Source of the DNA: Phocaeicola plebeius DSM 17135
Lineage (GTDB): Bacteria > Bacteroidota > Bacteroidia > Bacteroidales > Bacteroidaceae
Length of the DNA: 64,000 nucleotides
Reading direction: 5' to 3'
Assembly (NCBI RefSeq): GCF_000187895.1
Contig: NZ_DS990133.1
Coordinates: 414,535 to 478,534 of the forward strand
This document shows positions 9,534-16,710 of this stretch, piece by piece (position 1 is the stretch's first letter; each line of letters opens with the position of its first letter). Under the pieces are notes generated by a model. It did no database searches. It was not told the DNA's origin and was given only the letters and a program-made list of their open reading frames with translations. The translations under genes and the position numbers were made by a program.

Positions 9534-10442
9534 TTATTCGTCTTTTCTTCGATAATCATTAGGAGTCATTCCAGCCATTCGCCGAAAATATTTACTGAAA
9601 AATGACGCATTGGGAAAGTTCAATTCATCGGCAATCTGATACACCAGCTTATCCGTGTGGCGCAACATCAGTTTAGCTTCCTGCATTACCGCCTCATTTA
9701 CCCAGTCCATCACCGTGCGTCCGCTGGCCTGACGAACCAGTGTACTCAGATAACGGGGCGTCAGAAAAAGCCGGTCGGCATAAAACGCAATGCTTCGCTC
9801 GCGGACTGCATATTTGTTGACTAATTCCAGAAAACGATTGAAAATGTCCTCCTGACGCGTATGCTGCTGACGTTCGGTCGATTGGCTTCTTTTCCTGACA
9901 AAATCCAGTTGATGAAAGCACAGAGAAATCAGACTCTGCACGGAAGCTCTCGGAAAAGGCCGATCGTGTACAACTTCCCACAGTAAGGCAAACAACTGCT
10001 CCATGCGTTGCACTTCTTTCGCAGTTAAAGACAGATGCAAAAACAATCGCCCCTGCAAATAGGTCTGCAACAAATCTTCTTTCTGCCAATTCTCCATTAA
10101 GCTGTTTGAAAAAGCCAGCATAGCTAAATCCAAATCAGATGATATATAAAGGAACTCAAATACCGTTCCCGGAGATACAGCCAGCAAATCGCCCTCCTTA
10201 AATTCCACTTCACGAAGATTGATACGCAGCCGAAGCGTCCCCGCACGAAAAAACACCACTCGCCCCTCGGTCAACCGATAGGGCTGCCCTTCCATCGGGA
10301 TAAAATGAATTACGTCGGCTATTCCCTGAATGGAACGAAGCAATCCCAATTCGGAAGTAAGAAAGCGGGAGGTGTTCGTCCCTTCTCCCACATGTTCACG
10401 CACTTTCTTCAATGCCAGCAACAACAGATGATTCGATTTCAT
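9534..10442 (-). CDS. AraC-family transcriptional regulator
   Basis: Transcription factor of 302 aa with an N-terminal cupin-like sensor region (about 25-130) and a C-terminal double helix-turn-helix (about 200-300; IAFYADRLFLTPRYLSTLVRQASGRTVMDWVN, then VYQIADELNFPNASFFSKYFRRMAGMTPNDYR). The ATG at 10442 is chosen because the longer frame to 10532 runs through the TAnnTTTG box at 10462-10469. It is divergent from the TolC/HlyD/ABC export operon, so it most likely controls that operon. The inducer is unknown. Confidence 0.9.
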   Translation of the reverse strand: MKSNHLLLLALKKVREHVGEGTNTSRFLTSELGLLRSIQGIADVIHFIPMEGQPYRLTEGRVVFFRAGTLRLRINLREVEFKEGDLLAVSPGTVFEFLYISSDLDLAMLAFSNSLMENWQKEDLLQTYLQGRLFLHLSLTAKEVQRMEQLFALLWEVVHDRPFPRASVQSLISLCFHQLDFVRKRSQSTERQQHTRQEDIFNRFLELVNKYAVRERSIAFYADRLFLTPRYLSTLVRQASGRTVMDWVNEAVMQEAKLMLRHTDKLVYQIADELNFPNASFFSKYFRRMAGMTPNDYRRKDE

Positions 10443-10461
10443 TTGACACCTTGTTTTCCTG

Positions 10462-10469
10462 CAAAGATA
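10462..10469 (-). promoter_or_regulatory. Bacteroidetes -7 box for araC-type gene
   Basis: Reads TATCTTTG on the minus strand, 19 bp upstream of the AraC ATG. It decides between the two possible starts. Confidence 0.55.
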
Positions 10470-10565
10470 ATATTTCAAGCCTTTTTTACAGCAAAGACAA
10501 GCATTTATCGAACAAAAAGAACATTCCGTCACACATATAGGACCGAAAGATTACACAAAACCCTC

Positions 10566-10573
10566 TATCTTTG
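10566..10573 (+). promoter_or_regulatory. Bacteroidetes -7 box for export operon
   Basis: TATCTTTG 26 bp before the TolC-family ATG. It is about 100 bp from the opposing AraC promoter, leaving room for an operator in the shared region. Confidence 0.55.
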
Positions 10574-10599
10574 TCATACAATCTTTTAATAAACACCCA

Positions 10600-11856
10600 A
10601 TGCCTATGATACGAACATTTCTCCTTTTGTGTGCATGGAGCCTGAGTGTGATAAGTCAGGCACAAATCACCTTGGAAAGTTGCAAGCAGCAGGCCCGTGA
10701 AAACTATCCGCTGGTACGACAATACGACTTGATTCAACTGTCCGAACAATATACGCTATCAAATGTAGCGAAAGGCAATCTGCCCCAAATCAGCGTGAGC
10801 GGAAAAATATCTTATCAAAGCGAAGCCACTACCTTTCCTTTCGAGATTCCGGGATCGGGCATGAGGGGACTACCGAAAGACCAGTATCAGGCATTGATTG
10901 AAATCAAACAAAATATATGGGACGGAGGAAAAATCCGCAACCAAAAAGCTCAGGTCAAAGCCGAAGCCGAAGCAAACGAGCGACAGCTTGATACCAGTCT
11001 GTATGCACTGGAAGAAAGGGTGAATCAGGTATTCTTCGGTATCCTGTTACTGGACGAGCAGCTGGCACAAAATGTATTATTAGAAGAAGAACTCGCACGC
11101 AACCAGAAAACGGTGGAGGCTTATCGGATAAACGGCACCGCCAATGATGCGGACGTAGACGCGGTAAAGGTAGAGATTCTTCAAACCAAGCAACAGCGTA
11201 TCCAGTTGGAAAATAACCGTATGGCCTATCTGCGCATGCTGTCCTTACTTACAGGAAAAGAACTTCCGGCACAAACCCAGTTAGTACGTCCAGCCCTTGT
11301 GGAAACGAATGCATCTGAATTCAACCGCCCTGAACTACGATGGTATGAAGCACAAGAACAGACCGTCGCCGTACAACGAAAGGGATTGCAAACGGGTTAT
11401 CTTCCAACTTTTAGTCTTTTTGCACAAGGAGCCTACGGCAATCCGGGACTGGATATATTAAAAGACAAATTCAGAACCTACTACTTAGTCGGAGCCCGGT
11501 TTACCTGGAATTTCGGAAGCCTGTACACTCTGAAAAACGACCGGAAAAACCTGGACAACCGCATCCAGCAAATTAGAAACGAACGCGACTTATTCTTATT
11601 CAACACACACTTTCAACTGGCAGAAGAAGACGGCACCATCCAAAGTCTTCGGCAGCAGATGAAAGAAGACGAGGAGATTATCCGATTACGGGAGAACATC
11701 CGACGGTCTGCCCAAGCCAAAGTAGCCAACGGCACCATGAGCGTCAGCGACATGCTGAAGGAAATTACAGCCGAGAATCTCGCGCGCCAAGCCAAGGCCG
11801 TACATGAAGTACAATTGCTTATGCATCTACACCAAAGAAAACACCTGACCAACTAA
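10600..11856 (+). CDS. TolC-family outer-membrane efflux protein
   Basis: Outer-membrane channel of a tripartite exporter, 418 aa. A signal peptide ends at SQA, followed by ITLESCKQQARENYPLVRQYD, the usual first helix of the family. Two OEP repeats with long coiled-coil helices (about 95-215 and 320-410) enclose strand segments such as QISVSGKISYQS and TFSLFAQGAYGNPG. It is the first gene of an operon with an HlyD-like adaptor and ABC transporter parts, so it should form the exit duct of that pump. It is somewhat shorter than E. coli TolC, as is usual for Bacteroidetes members. Confidence 0.92.
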   Translation: MPMIRTFLLLCAWSLSVISQAQITLESCKQQARENYPLVRQYDLIQLSEQYTLSNVAKGNLPQISVSGKISYQSEATTFPFEIPGSGMRGLPKDQYQALIEIKQNIWDGGKIRNQKAQVKAEAEANERQLDTSLYALEERVNQVFFGILLLDEQLAQNVLLEEELARNQKTVEAYRINGTANDADVDAVKVEILQTKQQRIQLENNRMAYLRMLSLLTGKELPAQTQLVRPALVETNASEFNRPELRWYEAQEQTVAVQRKGLQTGYLPTFSLFAQGAYGNPGLDILKDKFRTYYLVGARFTWNFGSLYTLKNDRKNLDNRIQQIRNERDLFLFNTHFQLAEEDGTIQSLRQQMKEDEEIIRLRENIRRSAQAKVANGTMSVSDMLKEITAENLARQAKAVHEVQLLMHLHQRKHLTN

Positions 11857-11884
11857 CCCGTTTCACCCTAAAATACTCAAGCGT

Positions 11885-12775
11885 ATGAAAAAAAGATATG
11901 TATTTCAAACTCTGTTACTGATTTGCCTGACTGCCTGCGGTTCCAAAGACGAATTTGATGCCACCGGCACCTTCGAAGCGACGGAAATCGTGGTATCTTC
12001 CGAAGCTACCGGAAAACTGTTCTACCTGAATGCGGAAGAAGGTATGCACTTTACGCAAGGAACTGAAGTGGGACTGATTGATACGGTGCAGCTTTATTTG
12101 AAGAAACGACAGCTGGAGGCGCAGATGAAATCGGTGGAGAGCCAGCGCCCCGACATCCACCGGCAAATAGCTGCCACAAAAGCACAGATTGCCACGGCAC
12201 AGCGGGAACGAAACCGGGTAGAGAATCTGCTTAAAGCACAGGCTGCCAACCGCAAACAACTGGATGACTGGGATTCACAGTTGGCGGTACTCAACCGGCA
12301 ACTGGAAGCGCAACTTTCTTCGCTGGGGAATACCACTGCCAGCCTGACAGAGCAAAGTTCATCAGTCGCCATCCAGGTGGCACAAGTAGAAGACCAATTA
12401 AATAAATGTCACATCACCGTTCCCATCAACGGAACCATCTTAGCAAAGTATGCCGAACCCAGTGAACTGGCTACAGTAGGAAAACCGCTGTTCAAGATAG
12501 CCGATATGGAGCACATCTTCCTGCGGGCATACCTCACCTCTTCACAGTTAGAGTCAGTGAAATTAGGTAACGAAGTCACCGTTTTTGCCGATTTCGGCAA
12601 TGCGCAACTCAGAAATTATCCCGGCAAGATAGTCTGGATTTCCGAAGAAGCGGAATTTACGCCCAAAACCATCCTGACCAACGATGAACGGGCCAACCAG
12701 GTATATGCCGTCAAAATAGCCGTCGAAAACGACGGACACATCAAACTGGGCATGTACGGGAAAGTCAAATTCTGA
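11885..12775 (+). CDS. HlyD/MFP-family periplasmic adaptor lipoprotein
   Basis: Membrane-fusion adaptor of 296 aa linking the ABC permeases to the TolC partner. The N-terminus has a lipobox (ICLTAC, Cys at about 19), so it is a lipoprotein rather than a membrane-spanning HlyD. A lipoyl-type half (GKLFYLNAEEGMHFTQGTEVGLID) precedes a coiled-coil hairpin (about 75-165). Its second half (CHITVPINGTILAKYAEPSELATVGKPLFKIAD) and a beta-barrel follow. It sits 28 bp after the TolC gene and 14 bp before the ATPase gene, in the order typical of ybhGFSR-type pumps. Confidence 0.92.
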   Translation: MKKRYVFQTLLLICLTACGSKDEFDATGTFEATEIVVSSEATGKLFYLNAEEGMHFTQGTEVGLIDTVQLYLKKRQLEAQMKSVESQRPDIHRQIAATKAQIATAQRERNRVENLLKAQAANRKQLDDWDSQLAVLNRQLEAQLSSLGNTTASLTEQSSSVAIQVAQVEDQLNKCHITVPINGTILAKYAEPSELATVGKPLFKIADMEHIFLRAYLTSSQLESVKLGNEVTVFADFGNAQLRNYPGKIVWISEEAEFTPKTILTNDERANQVYAVKIAVENDGHIKLGMYGKVKF

Positions 12776-12789
12776 AAACCGAAAGTGAC

Positions 12790-14280
12790 ATGAAAAACCT
12801 TATCGAAGTCAGCCATGTAAGCAAAAGCTACGGAAAGGTACAAGCCCTGCGCGATGTATCCTTCAGCGTAAAGCAAGGAGAACTGTTCGGCCTCATCGGT
12901 CCCGACGGAGCTGGGAAAAGTACCCTGTTCCGCATCCTGACCACCTTGCTGCTACCGGACCAGGGAAGCGCCCAGGTACTGGATGCGGATGTACGGGCCG
13001 ACTTCCGTACAATACGGCAGAGCGTAGGTTACATGCCGGGACGCTTCTCTCTGTATCAGGACCTCACGGTAGAAGAAAACCTGCGTTTCTTTGCCACCGT
13101 ATTTCATACGACCATTGAAGAAAACTACGAGCGGATACGCGCCATTTATGAACAGATTGCCCCCTTCAAGCAGCGTCGGGCAGGTGCATTGTCGGGAGGA
13201 ATGAAGCAGAAACTGGCTTTGTGCTGTGCACTGGTTCACGCCCCGAAAGTCCTCTTTCTGGACGAACCGACCACCGGAGTAGACCCCGTTTCACGCCGGG
13301 AGTTTTGGGAGATGTTAGCCTACCTCCGCCAGGAAGGCATTACCCTTGTCGTATCCACTCCTTTCATGGACGAAGCCTTGCGATGCGACCGAGTGGCGTT
13401 TCTTTACGAGGGAGAAATTAAAGGCATCGACCGTCCGGAAGCCATACTAAAGCAATTCAGCGAGATTCTATGCCCTCCCGGCCTGCAACGAAAAGCCGTC
13501 GATAAACATACTCCGCCCATTATTCAGGTGGACAACCTCGTCAAACGATTCGGCTCGTTCACGGCCGTCGACCACATCTCATTTTCGGTACAGCGGGGAG
13601 AAATCTTCGGCTTCCTAGGGGCCAACGGAGCCGGAAAGACTACCGCCATGCGCATCCTGTGCGGGCTAAGTCTTCCCTCCGAAGGAAAGGCTGAAGTGAT
13701 GGGGTTTGACGTACGGACGCAAAGCGAGGAAATCAAAAAACGAATCGGCTACATGAGCCAGAAATTTTCACTTTATGAAGACCTGACCGTACGCGAAAAC
13801 CTCCGTCTGTTCGGAGGTATCTATGGTGTCAATGCCAAGGAAATCAGCAAGCGTACGGAAGAAACCTTACAGCGTATCGGACTTTACGAGGAACAACATA
13901 CCCTGGTGCGTTCGCTGCCTTTAGGATGGAAGCAACGACTGGCCTTTTCAGTAGCTATCTTCCACCGTCCGGAACTGGTTTTTCTGGACGAACCGACAGG
14001 AGGAGTCGACCCGGCTACCCGCCGTCAGTTCTGGGAGCTGATTTATCAGGCCGCCAACCAGGGGATTACTATTTTTGTCACGACGCACTACATGGACGAA
14101 GCTGAATATTGCGACCGTATTTCCATGATGGTGGACGGACATATTCGGGCACTGGATACTCCCGACGGACTGAAATACCGTTTTGATGCCCGAGACATGG
14201 ACGAAGTCTTCCAAAAATTAGCACGTGAAGCCCAACGAGGAGAACATGCCTTTACTCACACGCAAACAGAACAGCCATGA
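12790..14280 (+). CDS. Fused double ABC ATPase (YbhF-type)
   Basis: Two nucleotide-binding domains in one 496-aa chain that should power the two ABC-2 permeases encoded next. NBD1: Walker A GPDGAGKS (37-44), signature LSGGMKQK (134-141), Walker B LFLDEP (155-160). NBD2: Walker A GANGAGKT (about 277-284), Walker B LVFLDEP and switch His433 (TTHYMDEA). The domains are not equivalent. NBD1 has Pro191 where the switch histidine should be, and NBD2 has LPLGWKQR (376-383) in place of the LSGGQ signature. One composite ATP site is therefore intact and the other doubly degenerate. The stop overlaps the next start (ATGA). Confidence 0.95.
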   Translation: MKNLIEVSHVSKSYGKVQALRDVSFSVKQGELFGLIGPDGAGKSTLFRILTTLLLPDQGSAQVLDADVRADFRTIRQSVGYMPGRFSLYQDLTVEENLRFFATVFHTTIEENYERIRAIYEQIAPFKQRRAGALSGGMKQKLALCCALVHAPKVLFLDEPTTGVDPVSRREFWEMLAYLRQEGITLVVSTPFMDEALRCDRVAFLYEGEIKGIDRPEAILKQFSEILCPPGLQRKAVDKHTPPIIQVDNLVKRFGSFTAVDHISFSVQRGEIFGFLGANGAGKTTAMRILCGLSLPSEGKAEVMGFDVRTQSEEIKKRIGYMSQKFSLYEDLTVRENLRLFGGIYGVNAKEISKRTEETLQRIGLYEEQHTLVRSLPLGWKQRLAFSVAIFHRPELVFLDEPTGGVDPATRRQFWELIYQAANQGITIFVTTHYMDEAEYCDRISMMVDGHIRALDTPDGLKYRFDARDMDEVFQKLAREAQRGEHAFTHTQTEQP

Positions 14281-15398
14281 AACAGTTTATCGCTTTTGTC
14301 AGAAAAGAATTTCACCATATCCTGCGCGACCGGCGTACCATGCTGATACTGATAGGCATGCCGATTGTACAGATTATCCTTTTCGGCTTTGCCATCTCGA
14401 CCGAAGTGCGTAATGTACAGACTGCCATCCTTGCACCTTCCCTCCAGACGGATGTACGGAAAGTGATGGAACAACTGGATGCCAGCGAGTATTTCACGGT
14501 GAAATATGTCGTCCAGTCTCCCGACGAAATCGAACGGCTGTTCCGACGCAACCTCATAGAACTGGCTGTAGTCTTTCCCTCCGACCTGCATCGCCTGCGT
14601 TTTGACTCGGAAGAGATACAGATTTTAGCCGATGCCACCGACCCGAACCTGGCCGTCACACGGAGCACGTATGCACAGACAATTCTAAGGCAAGCCCTAC
14701 AAACCATCCGTCAAACTACAACCACCTCGGCCTATTCACAACCGGATAAGCAGCCTGTCATGGTGTACAATAAACTGCTCTATAACCCGCAGATGAAGAG
14801 CGCCTATAACTTTGTACCGGGAGTCATGGGATTGATTCTGATGCTGATTTGTGCCATGATGACCTCCATCTCCATCGTACGCGAAAAAGAAACAGGCACG
14901 ATGGAAGTCCTGCTGGTCTCTCCCGTCAACCCGCTGTTCATCATTCTGTCGAAGGCAGTTCCCTATTTCGTGCTGTCCCTACTGAACCTGACGACCATCC
15001 TGCTGCTCTCCGTCTTTGTGCTCGACGTACCGATAGCCGGAAGCCTGCCTGCCCTGTTAGGCGTATCCCTATTGTTCATTTTCGTATCCCTGGCATTGGG
15101 ACTGCTTATCTCCTGCATTACCCATACGCAAATAGCGGCCCTGTTAGTGTCGGCCATGGTACTGATGATACCCACCATTATCCTGTCGGGCATTATCTTC
15201 CCGATAGAAAGTATGCCGGGCATTCTGCAGGTCCTCTCCTGCCTTATTCCCGCACGCTGGTACGTAGAAACCGTCCGCCGGCTGATGATTGAAGGTGTAC
15301 CACTAGTGTATGTATGGAAAGAAGTGGCAGTGATGTGCCTCATGGCAGTGGTACTGATTACGGCTACTGCCCATAAGTTTAAGAACCGACTGGAATAA
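14277..15398 (+). CDS. ABC-2 type permease (YbhS/YhiH-like)
   Basis: Inner-membrane permease of 373 aa with an N-terminal transmembrane helix (about 20-40) and a large extracytoplasmic domain (about 45-170). Five to six C-terminal helices follow, with the ABC-2 signature REKETGTMEVLLVSPVNPLFIILSK (about 200-225). It is translationally coupled to the ATPase gene by a 4-bp overlap and is followed 12 bp later by a paralogous permease. The two probably form a heterodimer. The substrate is unknown. Confidence 0.92.
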   Translation: MKQFIAFVRKEFHHILRDRRTMLILIGMPIVQIILFGFAISTEVRNVQTAILAPSLQTDVRKVMEQLDASEYFTVKYVVQSPDEIERLFRRNLIELAVVFPSDLHRLRFDSEEIQILADATDPNLAVTRSTYAQTILRQALQTIRQTTTTSAYSQPDKQPVMVYNKLLYNPQMKSAYNFVPGVMGLILMLICAMMTSISIVREKETGTMEVLLVSPVNPLFIILSKAVPYFVLSLLNLTTILLLSVFVLDVPIAGSLPALLGVSLLFIFVSLALGLLISCITHTQIAALLVSAMVLMIPTIILSGIIFPIESMPGILQVLSCLIPARWYVETVRRLMIEGVPLVYVWKEVAVMCLMAVVLITATAHKFKNRLE

Positions 15399-15410
15399 AC
15401 CGCCAAGCCT

Positions 15411-16472
15411 ATGATGTTACGTTACCTGATAGAAAAAGAATTCAAGCAGTTGAAACGCAACAGTTTCCTGCCCCGCCTCATCCTGCTTTTCCCCTGCATG
15501 ATGATGCTGGTCATGCCCTGGGCCGCCACACTGGAAATAGAGAACCTGCGCATTGCCGTCATCGATAACGACCGCAGTCCTTCTTCCGAAAGACTGGTGC
15601 ACCGCATCGAAGCTTCCCGTTATTTTCAACTGACGGCACTTCCCCCGTCCTACGCACAAGGACTGCAAGCCATCGAGACAGACCAGGCCGACATGCTGCT
15701 GGAAATTCCACGCGGCTTTGAGAAAGCGCAAGCCAACGGACAAAGTCCGGCGGCACTCATTGCAGTCAACACCGTTAACGGCACGAAAGGCGGACTGGGC
15801 AGCGCTTACCTGCAACAGATACTCAACCCGTCTTCTTCGCAAAATTCTGTCCGCTACCGGTTCAATCCTTACCTGAACTATAAAGTATTCATGGTTCCTG
15901 CACTGATGACCATGATACTGGTCCTGCTCTGTGGCTTTCTGCCTGCCCTGAACGTGGTAAGTGAAAAGGAAGCGGGTACCATCGAACAAATCAACGTGAG
16001 TCCGGTCAGCCGCTTTACCTTCACCCTTGCCAAGCTGTTGCCTTATTGGGGCATCGGGTTTGTGGTACTGAACCTGTGCATGCTGTTGGCCTGGCTGGTG
16101 TACGGATTAACTCCGGCAGGAAACGTGCTGACCATTTACCTGGCCACCCTGATTTTCGCACTGGTCATGTCGGGACTGGGACTGGTCATTTCCAATTACT
16201 CTTCCACCATGCAGCAGGCCATGTTCGTCATGTGGTTCTGCATGCTGATTTTCATCCTGATGAGCGGACTGTTTACCCCCATCAGCAGCATGCCGGAATG
16301 GGCACAAGGCATCACCTACCTCAATCCGTTGCGCTACTTTATGGAAATCATGCGTATGGTCTACCTGAAGGGAAGCGGCATCTGTGACATCGGTTTCCAG
16401 CTTTCCGTACTTTCGTCCTTTGCCCTTCTGCTCTATGCATGGGCCATACGCAGCTACCGTAAGCAGCAATAA
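15411..16472 (+). CDS. ABC-2 type permease (YbhR-like)
   Basis: Second permease of the pump, 353 aa, with the same plan as its neighbour. One N-terminal helix is followed by a periplasmic domain with the IAVIDNDRSPSSERLVHRIEAS segment, then a C-terminal membrane bundle opened by the SEKEAGTIEQINVSPVSRFTFTLAK motif. Two adjacent ATGs exist at 15411 and 15414; the first is used here. Last gene of the operon. A 22-bp repeat array begins 29 bp after its stop. Confidence 0.92.
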   Translation: MMLRYLIEKEFKQLKRNSFLPRLILLFPCMMMLVMPWAATLEIENLRIAVIDNDRSPSSERLVHRIEASRYFQLTALPPSYAQGLQAIETDQADMLLEIPRGFEKAQANGQSPAALIAVNTVNGTKGGLGSAYLQQILNPSSSQNSVRYRFNPYLNYKVFMVPALMTMILVLLCGFLPALNVVSEKEAGTIEQINVSPVSRFTFTLAKLLPYWGIGFVVLNLCMLLAWLVYGLTPAGNVLTIYLATLIFALVMSGLGLVISNYSSTMQQAMFVMWFCMLIFILMSGLFTPISSMPEWAQGITYLNPLRYFMEIMRMVYLKGSGICDIGFQLSVLSSFALLLYAWAIRSYRKQQ

Positions 16473-16501
16473 GCCCAAACGCGCCTGCCATCTTACCTCG
16501 A

Positions 16502-16589
16502 CACGTACGTGCGGAGCTCTCATCACGTACGTGTCAAGGTCTCGTCACCTTCGTGTCAACACCTCGTCACGTACGTGTCGAGGTATTTA
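16502..16589. repeat. 22-bp tandem array A (core CACGTACGTG)
   Basis: Four consecutive 22-bp units start at 16502, 16524, 16546 and 16568. Each opens with the self-complementary decamer CACGTACGTG; unit 3 is degenerate (CACCTTCGTG). Units 2-4 continue TC(A/G)A and units 1-3 end in a CTC(A/G)T-like word. The outer edges also form a perfect 17-bp inverted repeat (16495-16511 with 16568-16584). It lies between the ABC operon and the parC promoter. No ORF crosses it convincingly. The function is unknown. Confidence 0.9.
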
Positions 16590-16670
16590 CGCCAAGAAAT
16601 TTCTTCAAAAATGCCCTTTTCGGGGGTAAGAATTGTAAGTCAATTATTTCCACCACACAGAATTATTCAG

Positions 16671-16678
16671 TAACTTTG
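16671..16678 (+). promoter_or_regulatory. Bacteroidetes -7 box for parC operon
   Basis: TAACTTTG, 32 bp before the topoisomerase ATG and 81 bp after repeat array A. Confidence 0.55.
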
Positions 16679-16710
16679 CCCGAATCTCTTTACATAGGAA
16701 CCATTTTAAT

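Noticed and set aside
16502..16589. CRISPR-like array
   Set aside because: Units are contiguous and degenerate with no unique spacers, and no cas gene is near; the same holds for the arrays at 28379 and 48716.
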